From positions 124,001 through 188,000 of the forward strand of contig MU623393.1 of NCBI GenBank assembly GCA_025201765.1: a DNA stretch of 64,000 nt. The letters run 5' to 3'. The stretch's first letter is position 1. Each line of letters starts with the position of its first letter. Shown piece by piece: positions 46,608 through 57,911 of this stretch. Origin of the DNA: Daldinia sp. FL1419. Its lineage: Eukaryota > Ascomycota > Sordariomycetes > Xylariales > Hypoxylaceae. The position numbers were made by a program, and so were the translations under genes. Below the pieces are notes generated by a model that was not told the DNA's origin, did no database searches, and saw only the letters and a program-made list of their open reading frames with translations.

Positions 46608-47317
46608 TTAGCCCAAGTGGACCTCCATGTCGGGGCGGGTAGGGCTGCCCTCGATCTTGATCTCCTTGATCTGGCCAGCGTTGTAGTCGGTGTGGTAGCT
46701 GCTAGCGATCTTGCCGAAGGGGGTGCCGGAGAGGCTCTTGAAGACTTCCTTCTCCTTGCCGTTGTCGCTGCTCTTGACGGTGAAGTCGCCGCTGGTCTTT
46801 CCGAGCTTCTTGTAGGCGTCCTCGATGGCGGCGTGGGTGGCCTTCTCGACGACAACTTCGTAGCGGACCTTCTGGATCTCTTCGGGCTTCAGGTTACCCT
46901 TCTTCGAGTACACGTACATGACAATGTCACGAAGCTTGGCTCGGTTGGGAGTCTTGTCCTCGTCGTTGTTGGCGTCTAGGACGGCAACGAGCTTGGCGGC
47001 AGGCTCGACTCGAATCAAATCGAGGTTGCCTTTGTAGTTTGGAGTAGTGACGGTATAGGTCTTCTTCCTCGGTAGACCCATGCCATCGTTGACCCGGTAG
47101 TCCTTCTCTGTGATATCAGGGACTTCCTTAGCCCTTGCCACCAGTGTGTCGGCAGTCGAGCGCTGTAAAGCGAATGTTAGTAAGTCTTGAGAGGAAATGA
47201 TAGGAGCTAACTCACGTCTTCAATCTCGGTGGAAGTCGGGGCGGCTAGCACGCCAGGGAAGACGTTACCGAGCCCGAGAAGGGCGAAGGTTGCAGCTTTG
47301 AAGAAAGAGGTGCGCAT
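46608..47317 (-). CDS. Secreted protein of unknown function, cysteine-free
   Basis: Two exons, 47317-47216 and 47162-46608, 218 residues. The start gives a good signal peptide (RTSFFKAATFALLGLGNV, cleavage likely after VLAA near residue 26). No cysteine is present anywhere in the protein. The mature part is mixed alpha/beta, Lys-rich, with a pattern of DLIRVEPAAKLVAVLDAN and IVMYVYSKKGNLKPEEI. No membrane anchor and no ER-retention tail. I do not recognise the family. A secreted, soluble role such as an extracellular binding protein or effector-like protein is possible but unproved. The gene has a CAT-triplet run in its 5' leader (47416-47433). Codon use of exon 2 is strongly GC-ending, consistent with high expression. 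Confidence 0.85.
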
Positions 47318-48565
47318 TTTGAATATTTCTTTGTGAAAAGATAGCTATACGATGGAGAAGCTTGGTTGACGAGATTGAAGATTTAGGAGTTTAGAAGGCT
47401 TGGTGTGTGAGTGTGGTGATGATGATGATGATGGAGATGAGAGATTGGAATCGAGGTGAACCTTCCAAGCCTTTATATACACATTTCTACAGCTTCCGCC
47501 TCATATCGATCGTCATTCTTGATGCTGCTTTTGTATTGTACCTGAACTGATTTGGGTATAGGTACGTAAACGGTGAGCTTGCCATGTTCCGATTATCATT
47601 CCCGGTGCCGTTTCAGTATTGGAACTAGCCTTGTAGTTTTGGTAGTAGGATGTGAATTGTAAGCGTATCTCATCTGATCATCATATTCGATCCTGCCTGT
47701 AGAATTCAAATCGGGTTGATTCTGATGATACCAGCACGTAGATGATGAGCTTATCCAATATTGATCGTCATAACTAGTGTGATGTAGTCTTACACAAATG
47801 GAGCTGGTCGAAGATTTTGCCGCCTGTGCCACGTACGGCAATCCATGCGGGAAGCCCTGTCAGCCCTAGCAGCCCTGGATGAGCAGCTGTTTTATTTAGA
47901 AAATTGATAACATAACACACTTTTACGAAACAAAACCAATGCTAAGAGGATTCAAAGTACCCAATTTCGATTTGTCAAAGTTTTCAAGGAAATAAACACC
48001 TTCGAGGCTATGTAGTCGATCCCGAGGCCTTGCGACTTAACGAGATATTGCTTCTTAGTGCCTTACGCTCGTAAAGGCGGCGATACATTGCGAGACCGCT
48101 GAAGGGATCTACAGACCGGTGGAATAAAAATATCAGCTTCCTTCCACCAGTTCAACGTCACGGTGACTGAATATCGCGACAGAATCCATGGATTGAATTT
48201 GTAAAAGATAAATGTTTTCTTTTTTAAACCTCAAAAGGAATCAATAGTGCCATAAGCCTACCACTTATGACGTACCAGGACATACTTTAGAGACCTATTC
48301 AACAGTCAGCCTCATACTCGCTCCCGTCCTAGCCATCGACGATCGATGTCTGGGCTGTGGTCGTAATCGTAAGCATGCGATGAGAGGGCACATTCTTATT
48401 TCCCCCGCACTTTAAAATGAGATGCCGTAGAGCCTGTCACGCGTAATTGCAATCGCTAGCTATGTCCAAGTCAACCATCTCGCATATAGAATTACAAATT
48501 TGGATTGACAAAGCCAGCCTTGGGAACGGACTATTCCATCTCGTAACTCGTATGCAAGAACGAAA
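47318..48565. other. Divergent promoter region
   Basis: About 1.2 kb between divergent secreted-protein and F-box/ankyrin genes, no gene. A GAT/CAT triplet run (47416-47433) and CT-poor AT-rich DNA are visible. Confidence 0.55.
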
Positions 48566-49997
48566 ATGAATATACTCGACCTCCCGGTTGAGTTAGTGCA
48601 CATGGTCCTGCTCCAGGCCATCATTTCCCGTGGAATCTCAAGGGCTCTTAGACTGAAGCTTGTCTGCAGTAAGTCGTTCCTCATGCCGAGTAAGCTTAAG
48701 ACTCGTTGACGATGAATCAGGGCAGTTTCGCGACTGTTTCCAGCCAGCTTTGTTCGAGTCGCGGGTCCTTGATAATTTCTGTTTTATACCCCGCTACCGC
48801 GACCACCACTTTATGGAGCTGTGGTATATTCGAAAGCAGTACGGGGCCGCCGACCTGTGGCATTCTTATCTAGTCTATCGGGTTTTGAACGAGAGCGATT
48901 TTACGATACACTGCTTCGTTGAGATACGGTACCTAGCAAACTGCCTTTGCCGTCAAACGCAGGCAGAATACAAGGCAGTAATCAACATTTTGTGTTGGCT
49001 TGTTCTAGAGCGATATGTAGGCATGCAAGGCTATCGAGAGGATGGTGTACACGATGGCAACACACGAAACCTAGGTCAGAATCTCTTGAGCGTAGCAGCC
49101 TACCTTGACAATCTCCCACTAGCTAGACAATTACTCTCAGATGGCTATCACCCCACGACAGATAGTAACATAATCCCTTCGCCTATACAGCTCGCCGCAT
49201 GGGCAGGAAATATCGATATGCTGAAGCTCTTTCAAGAACACTTGCCGGATTTCGAGAGCATACCGTCTGAACACGACTCTTGGCGAGGCAAGACAGGACC
49301 TGGCTCGATTAAAGGGGCCTCCATGCGTGGGGACTTGGACATACTTCACCTGGTGATATATCCTCCATCACGAGCGACGTCCGATAGCGAAGATTTCGCC
49401 GGCTACCCAGTCGGCCAGGTCGATCCACGCTCCAAGCAGGGTAGAGATCTTCAATCTGCTCTTCTGTGCGCTAGGACCTTAGAGACTTTCCAGTACATTC
49501 GAAGGTTCTTTCAAGATTTGGAATTCGACAATCAGACCCTCTTGGTACACTACGCCGAACTAGGCAATGTAGACATAGTAAGATATCTTCTTGATGAGGG
49601 AGCCGATGTTAACGGCGGCGGAAGACTTAATTGCAACCCACTATCCTGCGCAGCTCGATACTGGCATGAAGATGTCGTTGATTTACTACTAGAGCGTGGT
49701 GCTGATCCCAACTATCGAATCATGCAGCAACGTGGCTCACCTCTAAGAGGTGCGGCTACAGGTGGGAGCATTTCGATTATGCGCAAGTTAATCAATAGCG
49801 GCGCCAAGGTGGTTGATAACGACTGGTCGCCGCTTTTCGAAGCTACCCGGCTTGAGCATACTGCTATGGTGACACTGCTGCTAGACCTGAACATTGGCGA
49901 TGCAACGGCTCGGTCGCAGGTTTTAGAACTAACATCGGATTTGGGTCTAGATTCAATGGTCCAACTTTTAAAACAACGAGGCATAAGACTGGCATGA
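48566..49997 (+). CDS. F-box-like and ankyrin-repeat protein
   Basis: Two exons, 48566-48668 and 48721-49997, 459 residues. The short first exon plus the start of exon 2 encode an F-box-like motif (ILDLPVELVHMVLL, then LRLKLVCRQFRDCF). Ankyrin-type repeats run from about residue 150 to the end: NLLSVAAYLDNLPLARQLL, PIQLAAWAGNIDMLKLF, LLVHYAELGNVDIVRYLLD, PLSCAARYWHEDVVDLLL and PLRGAATGGSISIMRKLI. Such proteins commonly join SCF ubiquitin ligases as substrate adaptors (known for F-box proteins); the target is unknown. An in-frame ATG lies inside the intron at 48660, so a single-exon annotation starting there would lose the F-box. Family is large and fast evolving in Sordariomycetes. Confidence 0.88.
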
Positions 49998-50638
49998 TGA
50001 TATCGATGGAGGTACCTAAGCGTGGATACATGAAGTTGAAGTTGTAAACGGCAGGTTTATTAGTGTTTCTGAGGAGATCTAAGGAGATACTAGGTTAGGT
50101 TGTGTTAGGTTAGGTACCTAGACAGCTAGATACCTCTTAGGTAGGAAGAATACAGATAAAGCGAGAGAGAATATAAGTGTGTTGAAGCTTGCAAGATTCT
50201 AAATACAGGAGGTTCCCCAGAAAGGTTTTTGTACCTCCACACAGTGCTTCGCACTTTCCATCCTCTCGTACCTGCACCGAATACCTATTAATAGTCACGC
50301 TAATGATGGATTACGTAACTGCTAAGCATACCAATTTGACCAATTAGAACACACACGTTCATGTCCATGCGTTAAGTAGCAGCAGCAGCAGCATTTCTTC
50401 CAACAATGACGACAAATTAATAACAAGGCGCTCTTAGATGGAAGAGAAAGAAAAAGAAAAGTACCTACGTACATAACCTAGAACACGATATTCTACAACA
50501 AACCCCAATAAAGCCCGAGTCTTTTCTAAATCGACCATCGACCACGTCGCTAAGGCCTTTGATTCTTGCAGTGCCCGTAATTAAAATCGCATCTTACAGA
50601 CGAATTTTGTGATAAGAAAAACAGTATATTAATCAAAA
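49998..50638. other. Intergenic region with TAGGTTAGGT motif
   Basis: About 640 bases. At 50090-50148 it carries TAGGTTAGGTTGTGTTAGG and TACCTAG/CTTAGGTAGG elements of the dispersed family, plus a CAG triplet run near 50379-50393. It should include the SNRNP27 promoter. Confidence 0.6.
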
Positions 50639-51583
50639 ATGGCCGACCAGCCTCGCCGGCGTCGAAATCGCCCGGATAGCAAGCAGATGTGGGATGATTC
50701 CGTACGTCGCGGCCGCCACGAACCAGACGTACGCGATAAGAAGGACGATCGCGGCCGGGATCGAGAAGATAGTTATCGCGATAGGGATCGCCGCTACCGA
50801 TCTAGATCACGATCACCTCGTCAAGACCGTCGCGATAAGCACCGCGATCGCCGCGATCATGAGATAGATAGGTCTCGAGATAACGATGCGGTATGGGCTA
50901 GGGGGAGGGATTCCCACGACAGGAGAGGAAGAGATAAGGATAGAGATAGGCGACGTGATAGGGACGCGGGCGCAACTAGAGGTATGTTTCCTTTACGAAG
51001 TTTCTGATGGGCAACCGGCTCTAGGTATATCTGTAGGATCTGAACTAACTAGAAATCAGGTTCGGGAAGGGAGCGAAGTCCGCGACGATCCGCATCGCCC
51101 GCTCGAAGTCCGCCCAGTAGATTAGACCGCAGTACACATTCTCACAGCAACTCTCCGCTCCCGACGCGACCGCGCCCTAACAATAGCAAGCCCGAAACCG
51201 GTACAGCATCGCTACAGTTTAAAGTCGGTCCCAGACAGCACCAACATGAAGAAGAGGCCTCCCATAGTAGCAGTAAGGGTGCAACAGGAAGCAAGCATCA
51301 TGAAGAGTCGGAAGATAGCAGAAGGCGCAGGGCCGAGACGCCGGATAGGGGAGATGCTATGGATGAGGACAAAGAGGAAGACGATGACGATGTGGTAGTG
51401 GAAGAGGACGACGGCTTGAGCGCCATGCAGGCCATGATGGGCTTTGGTGGCTTCGGCACAACGAAGGGTACTCACATCCCGGGTAATAATGCGGGTGCTG
51501 TTCGTAAAGAGAAGAAGACCGAGTATCGCCAGTACATGAACCGTGTTGGTGGATTCAACCGTCCTCTAAGTCCAACTCGGTAG
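50639..51583 (+). CDS. U4/U6.U5 tri-snRNP protein SNRNP27
   Basis: Spliceosome component of the 27K SR-like family (DUF1777). Two exons, 50639-50981 and 51060-51583, 288 residues. The first two thirds are an Arg/Asp/Ser-rich RS/RD domain (RDREDSYRDRDRRYRSRSR). An acidic stretch (about 209-228) follows, then the conserved C-terminus: LSAMQAMMGFGGFGTTKG, VRKEKKTEYRQYMNRVGGFN and RPLSPTR, near identical to animal SNRNP27 (known). Nuclear. The 78-base intron joins ATR to GSGRERSPRRS in frame; without it the frame stops soon after the junction. Start is the first ATG after an A-rich leader. Confidence 0.95.
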
Positions 51584-52824
51584 GGCAAGAGTACCTAGGG
51601 AAACGTACGGGAAACATACGGGAAGCGGTATGGGGAAAGGAACAGGCTTGTCCTATAGCAATTTGCATTATTAAGGATACCAATTATAGCAACGAATTAA
51701 TCACGAGGAGCCACGACCAGATTTGTTCTACTCTTGATTCGATAATATTCTTATCACACATGTTACACCGAAGAGTTTGGTTTCACATAAAGAGACGAAG
51801 CCTACCTACTCTTTTTGTTAGGCTCGTAATTAGGAATGTTGACTGCTACCTGCTATGTTAGGGGTCTTCATCTAATAATCCTTAACCGTAATCGCTCTCT
51901 GCGGGGGCTAAACGCCATATTTGTCCAGGCGACTCTCCTGGTCGGCGCGTGTTTTAGTGAAATCCAACTCGCCCTTCTACTAAATGGTGTCTATAATTTT
52001 CCGGGGGTTTTTATCAAAGAGGCCATCCCGCAGTTGAAGTAGATTATTTAGATGAATAGTATAGACGTGGTTACAGGCTTCTCGTGCCTCGGATCTGAGG
52101 CACTATTGACAATTCGTTATTATTGTTGGTGAGGAAAATAGAGTCAATCACTTCCTCCGTCTATTCAGACTGGTTACGGGCCATTGCGTGTAGGTGGCCT
52201 GCCATAGTAAAAAAAATAATAATAATAAAAGTTTAACTAAAAAGGAGGTTAAGGTTAAAAATAAAATTAGATTATAGGGAGTTATACATAGTATCTTCAT
52301 TGTAATCCACAGAACCTGATGGAAAATTGCTGGCGGGAATTTTGCTATTACGACGGGTATAAATGAGGGTTTTGACTCCCTCATTCTGTAGCCATATTGG
52401 CAAGACACAAACTCACTGATTCATGAATGATCAATGCAATCTCCGCTATACCCACTTGCTGCCCTCAATACCTCTGACCTAACCTTAGTTGTATTCATCT
52501 CTGCTACCCTGCAATAGAAAGATTCCTCTAGAGTCTAGATTTTATATCGAGTGAGATATTAACCGGTACTCCAGACACGGGTAACTCGTTGGCAACTGAA
52601 AATGTATTATTTCGTATAACTAACGGAAACGCCATTTACCCTAGTTAATCGACGAAAGGGGAGCTCTTTAAACGACGTGTTTATAAACACTCTTTCCAAT
52701 ATAAGCAGTCCATTCATTACCGATGTACTACCAACCAGCTTTATAAATACACCCACCACTTTTTCTAACATCAATAGCCACCCAACGCCTATCTACAGTA
52801 ATATATGTAACGTCAAACATAGAC
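51584..52824. other. Convergent 3' spacer
   Basis: About 1.2 kb between the convergent SNRNP27 and metalloprotease genes, AT-rich. No gene is supportable. Confidence 0.55.
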
Positions 52825-55035
52825 TCAGGTGGACCCCGAGCAGTCTACACCGGACGGCCCGCCTGCGCTGGCAATGGCACGGCCCACGCAGTCCGCTTTG
52901 CCAATCAGTAGACGCCCAGAGGCACTCCACTCCCTACCGTCATCACCCAAGCCATAGTTGAAGCTCCAGTTCGTAAGCCCGTCACACCCCTTCAACTGCT
53001 GCATCAAGCCGTTGCTCTGCTGCCCGAAGTCCGAGGTTGCGTACCCATTTCCCCAGATCCAGAACTCATCGTAGAGGAACTTGTACGCGACGTCGCAGGA
53101 GCCGCCGGGATTGTTGGGCAGCGGCTGGCGGACAGCCTTGGGCGCGATGTGATACAGCACCTGTAGGTCCGGGTTGGTGGACGTGATGGTGGTGATGCCG
53201 CCACCCTTCCAGTTCATGGGGTTGGCTGGGTCGTTGCCGTCGCAGTTGTCCGACGTGGCTTTGAGCTGCTTGTTGCACTCGGTTTCGTCGAAGGGGATCT
53301 TGACTCCTGAAGGCCAGTCCACGGCGATGTCCACCTCATCGAGAGTCTGGGTTGCTTGTCAGTGCCGATTCGTGTCAAGTGAGCACGGGAGAATAGACTT
53401 ACGCCGGGGTTGTAGTTGCGGCTAACAGAGCCCGAGTCTTTATCTTGGACGCCTTGGGCTACGGCGGTTTGGCAAAAGGCCTTGATGTTTCCTGCGAGGG
53501 TATCGGCGGACATATATTTCTTCGACCCGAGGCCGTTGCAGTGCAAGTCATTTGTAGGTTGGGAAGGCGGTGCTACAGTTGGTGTGGGAGTTGGAGTTGC
53601 CGTCGAGGTTGGCATATCTGGCGCCTTGTTGGCCCATTCCTTCATTTGCCGGATATAATCGCTGGGGTACTGGTCATCGCTGGTCCATTCCAGGTCTGTC
53701 AAAGGTGCGAGAGTGTCCTCGTCACTGAGACCACTAGCGTCAACGGTACTGTCCTCGCTGAACGTAAAGGTCCAATCATTGCCACCGTCTGTCAAGCTGT
53801 CTTCATAGTTTGTACCAAATAGCCCCCAATCGGAACCATTGGTGAGGACCAATTGACCAATCTTTGGTTGGACTTCTTCTGCTTCGCCGTTTGCTATTGG
53901 TAGCCACGGATACCTGTCAGGGTGAGTCTCTGATGGTTGAGCGTCACGCGTGGGCTTATTGCACTTACTCGCCAACCTGGCCTTGGACATATTTGGAAAG
54001 AACATATTGTGCGTAGTTATCAGCTGTACCGCATTAGCACATCTCTACAAGAGGCACTGGCAGTTTAACCAACCATTGAGTGTGATGTCTGTTGCAATAT
54101 TTCTCTTGTTAGTACGGGCAAGAATCTTTGTATTTTGCGAGCCGTATGCGTCGACCGAGACTAATTTTCTTCTGAAATATCGATCATTCGGGTTGCGGAC
54201 ATATTCGTAAACCTTCATATTCAAGTCGACAATTTGGCGGTTCCCATTCGCTTCGTATGCGACTCTGTTTGCATGCATCATCTCGTGCAGAATTATATAG
54301 GCTGGGCAGAGAGTCAGTGTATAGTTGAGAGCATCAGGGGCGTGTTCGAATGTAGGACTTACCTCTGTTCGTATAGTACTGCAAGTTGTATTTGTGGCTG
54401 TAGTCTGGGTCATCTTTATACTCGTTGATCCGATCTGTCAGGCTTTTATAGGCAAAGAAGCTATTACACAGGTACATGTTCATGGTTGCACTTTTGTCTT
54501 GGTAACGTTTCTTTCCACTCCCGTCGGGATTCTCGGTGTTCCAAGTGTAGGCTTTCAGACCTGGACTCTTCATATGGCACCTCGAGTCCAGTTCTCTGTC
54601 AACGTTCGAACCGCAGCCAACGTTGATTCGAACCTTGAGGGGCGTAGGGGTGATTTTCCATCCTTGTCCAAAAGTTTTGGCATTATCAAAAACCGCCTGA
54701 ATTTTGGGTTGATAGTCCTCTAGACGGAAGTTAGCATCTAACACTACGGTTTGTGCCGAGATCTGGGGACGATGAGAGAACTTACTGTTTAATGCTGGTG
54801 GTCCAAAAAAGTCTACTGCGGCCACATCATTGAAATCGACTTTCGGGAGGCTTGTCACGAGTTTGATAGCGTCGTCCCACGCCGCTTCGATCTCGCTTTG
54901 TCTTTTGCAATCGTCACTAAATACTAAATTCACGGATTGGATGTCGACATCTTGTCTAGCCTGGTTGGAGGGAAGAGCGGCTGCTTGCTTCAGCAGCAAA
55001 GACAGGTACAGGGAGCTGGTGATTGTAAGCCTCAT
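52825..55035 (-). CDS. Secreted zincin metalloprotease with C-terminal cysteine-rich domain
   Basis: Five exons: 55035-54363, 54301-54074, 54023-53969, 53913-53403 and 53346-52825, 662 residues. Signal peptide (RLTITSSLYLSLLLKQAAA). The zinc motif H230-EMM-H234 in ILHEMMHANR is rebuilt across intron 1, with a later VDAYG (D275) as possible third ligand, resembling aspzincin (M35-like) proteases; ADNYAQYVLS follows, as in that clan. A Thr/Pro linker (TATPTPTPTVAPP) joins it to a second region of about 220 residues with eight cysteines (LHCNGLGSKKYMS, CDGNDPANPMNWKGGG and WIWGNGYATSDFG), which I do not recognise. Function: extracellular proteolysis, perhaps nutrient acquisition (inference). The 55-base third exon is the weakest point of the model. 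Confidence 0.87.
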
Positions 55036-55947
55036 TACGAAAACACGTGCGGCGATATAAGTGAAACGATATGTAAGTAGATAGAGAGAGTAGATGAGAC
55101 GAGTGAATGCCGTCAAAAAGAAGGCAAGTTTCGAGCTGATGTGCTGCCTATCTATAGAGTTCGACATAAGGGAGTAGGTATGACTTACTAGGACTACCTA
55201 ACAACTATCATTGCTTGAACATTGCCGCCGCATCTTAGAAGGACACCCGGCAGAATTCGCCAACAACATGCAGAGACAATCGTGAGTCGTGACTGAGAGA
55301 AAAGGGGATATGAATGTTGGTTCCATGAGGCTGAAGGATTGACAATCATATGATGATATTACGAGAGGCGCACAACTGTGCCGTCTGCTTTACAGCGAGC
55401 GAGGCGCGGCCAACTGCGATCAGTCATGGGCACGAAAACCTCCTGAACTTCAAACCTGTCCATAACGAACTACCTAATTCTTGTATGGAACTGGATGCGT
55501 TATAAAACGGATTTGTGCTAGGGGGGGTATATGTACCTAGGTAGGGGTCAATTTGTTACCCAGAATATTAAAATTTAAGAGTGTTGAAATTGGGAGAGGA
55601 AGGATATAAAAATACAAAGGGAGTGTACCTACCTAGGTAGTTATTCTAATTTATAACTATTATGTAATCCTAATTCCAACGTCATACAGCAGTTCCTTTT
55701 TTTATAACAATTAAAGACAAGAAACCAACGTTAATAAATACAAGCTGTGTTCTGTACACCCAACATAACGTCCTTCTCCCACATCCTCCTCTCACGTCCT
55801 TCTCCTACATCCTCGTTGCAAATCTCCAACTTCCGGGTCTGCCAGGTATGCTTCTTTCAACACGACCTTCGGTATTCAGATTGGCGACTATATCCTAAAT
55901 CACAACGACTCATTTGACAATCATCCATATCACGGTAAACCATCATC
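55036..55947. other. Divergent promoter region
   Basis: About 900 bases between divergent metalloprotease and 248-residue protein genes, no gene. TACCTAGGTAGG elements at 55533-55546 and 55626-55640. Confidence 0.6.
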
Positions 55948-56694
55948 ATGGCTTCCTTTCTCGATAAACAATCTACCAAGGCTGAAACGCCTGCACTTCT
56001 TACCCCGGACGCCAAATCTGGCCGGACGCGCACCTCCAAACCCCTTCTCGCCATCCTCACTCTCCTGTCCCTCGCCGCTGCCGCCTTCTACTTCTACCGA
56101 AATGGCATCCCCTTTTATCAAACACCCACCTTATCTCCTTCCTGGAATGATGACTCTGGATGGCCCATTCCCAAGATCCCCGGCCCTGAACTCCCCGCCC
56201 CAGTTGAGCCGTTCGAGCCTCTCAAGCGCTACAGCCTCCACTACGGCAAGGTCGCGTGCTGGCAGGATGGTGGGGTCTGGATCAAAGAGCTCACGCCCGT
56301 GGAGATGTCTTCTCTGGATATCGATCGCTTCCAGGACACGGCCCGCGCGCTCGACCAGGCGGACGAGGACGCATTCTGCACGCGCCTGCGCATGTACGGC
56401 GCAAGTTTCTGGCAGCTGCCGCCGCAATGGCCCGAGCATGTCAACTGGTGCGAGGCTGTGGATGATTGTGTGGAACCGACGAAGAAGGTGAGCCTCGAGG
56501 TGGGCTTTCCGGCGAGCGGTGGTGTGTGGATGCTCGATACGAGTCAGGGATGGGATGGGCTGTACCCGCAGGGTTTGGGCCTACGAAACGCGCTTACGAT
56601 GGACGAGAGGTGTGATGTTATCAAGAGTCTAGGCGGCCGTTTCTGTGAAGACATCCAGGTGTGCCCAGAGATGGCTGCTTTGTCGGGACTGTAG
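55948..56694 (+). CDS. Single-pass membrane protein of unknown function
   Basis: Intronless, 248 residues. Basic N-terminus, then one membrane helix at about 32-50 (PLLAILTLLSLAAAAFYFYR); no cleavable signal, so a type II orientation is likely. The remaining 195 residues are Pro-rich near the membrane (PIPKIPGPELPAPVEPFEP) and contain eight cysteines (KVACWQ, AFCTRL, NWCEAVDDC, ERCDVIK, RFCEDIQVC), suggesting a disulfide-bonded lumenal or extracellular domain. I do not recognise the family. GC-rich with biased codons in the 3' half. Start chosen as the first ATG preceded by an in-frame stop. Confidence 0.85.
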   Translation: MASFLDKQSTKAETPALLTPDAKSGRTRTSKPLLAILTLLSLAAAAFYFYRNGIPFYQTPTLSPSWNDDSGWPIPKIPGPELPAPVEPFEPLKRYSLHYGKVACWQDGGVWIKELTPVEMSSLDIDRFQDTARALDQADEDAFCTRLRMYGASFWQLPPQWPEHVNWCEAVDDCVEPTKKVSLEVGFPASGGVWMLDTSQGWDGLYPQGLGLRNALTMDERCDVIKSLGGRFCEDIQVCPEMAALSGL

Positions 56695-57536
56695 AGGGTG
56701 TGCAGGGCGTGGAGGCGACGGCCAGGCGGAGGGCGTAGCTTGGGATACTTTCTTATCTTACAGTACTATAGTGTCAGGTATATGATAATATTACGATTTG
56801 CTTTGGCCTACGGCGCACTCATTTCGTTACATTACCCGCAAGGCCCGCGGTAGGGCTGAGAGCGCGAGTGCAACACTTCCCAGATGCCCCCCCAGCTATG
56901 CCCTGAGTTTTGCTCTGAGTCTACGAAGGGTTTGTTGTGTTGATGTTTTTTGGCCCCCTGTTAAACTAGCCTCATGAAACTACATATTCAAAAATAAATA
57001 ATTCTATACACCACATGCCCCTAAAGAGATTTACAAAGGCCAATCCTTCCCCCTTATTTCAACATTAAATATGCCGACCAACTAACCAACCCACCAGCCT
57101 ACCAACCAACCAACCTTCCCTAAAAATATTAAAATCAGCTTATTGTCGATCAAATATACGAATTAGCTTCCAAGCAAAACATTGGACGACTTGGTAGCCG
57201 CCGCATCAGCACATTGGCGAAGTAGTCCCTTTTTTTATGCATGGCTGTATGTAAGAATGTCGTGCCCAACACGTCTCGGGCTGCAGTGCCAGTGTGACAT
57301 CCCAGAGAATCGACGCTTTAAATTCCGATGGGTTGGAATTACCGAAGAGCAGTCTCCCTCCAAGCTTCCGGCCTTGAGTCCTATATAACTTGTCCCTTTT
57401 CTCCTTCGCATAACCAGCCCGTCGTCCTGCTTCAGTCGTCCCCCGCAAGCAAAAGCCTTCTTAGATATAGTCTCCATACGTCGTACACCTACTACCTCGA
57501 GCCATCTCATTAATATCCCCTTATCTTACCGCAGAT
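56695..57536. other. Intergenic region
   Basis: About 840 bases. Repeats of CCAAC (57078-57118) are present. No gene is seen. Confidence 0.55.
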
Positions 57537-57911
57537 ATGTATCCTAAGTTTCTGAGCTGGACGGCTTTCGCTGTCCTCGCGGCTTCCACTTCCGCACAGT
57601 CCGTCTCCATCGCCCTCTACCACAGTAACATCACCTGCCTGTCTGACGCCCAGGCAGACGTCTCGTACACCTCCATGCCCGGCGATGGCTGCCAGAGCGT
57701 CAACCTCTTCCCGAATGGCGAATATAAAGCCGCCGGCGCATTCAGCGCGAAAGTCGCAAGCATAAGCCCCGGTGTGGTGTTGCGGCTTTTCGACGATACA
57801 GCGTGCTCAGACAGTACGCCCGACGAGGCAAAGGGGGATGGAAGTTCGGGGTGTGTCGCTGAAGCAGCGTCGGGGGCTGGGTGGATGAGTTTCAGGGTTG
57901 ATACTGTGTAA
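57537..57911 (+). CDS. Small secreted protein with four cysteines
   Basis: Intronless, 124 residues. Clean signal peptide (YPKFLSWTAFAVLAASTSA, cleavage near 20). The mature part is about 104 residues with four cysteines (NITC, DGCQSV, TACSDS, SGCVAE), enough for two disulfides, and one N-glycosylation sequon (NIT). Beta-strand-rich pattern (VSIALYHSN, FSAKVASISPGVVLRLFDD). Orphan by eye; small secreted beta-proteins of this type occur widely in filamentous fungi. Could be an effector or surface protein, unproved. Confidence 0.85.
   Translation: MYPKFLSWTAFAVLAASTSAQSVSIALYHSNITCLSDAQADVSYTSMPGDGCQSVNLFPNGEYKAAGAFSAKVASISPGVVLRLFDDTACSDSTPDEAKGDGSSGCVAEAASGAGWMSFRVDTV

Noticed and set aside
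46413..46979. 188-codon plus-strand frame opposite the secreted protein
   Set aside because: A Leu/Val/Asp-rich mirror of the GC-ending sense codons.
38074..47317. Biosynthetic gene cluster around LOG, PABA synthase and neighbours
   Set aside because: No core synthase, transporter or cluster regulator; the genes have unrelated primary roles.
53445..53822. 125-codon frame antisense to the metalloprotease
   Set aside because: Overlaps coding exon 4 and has no recognisable product.
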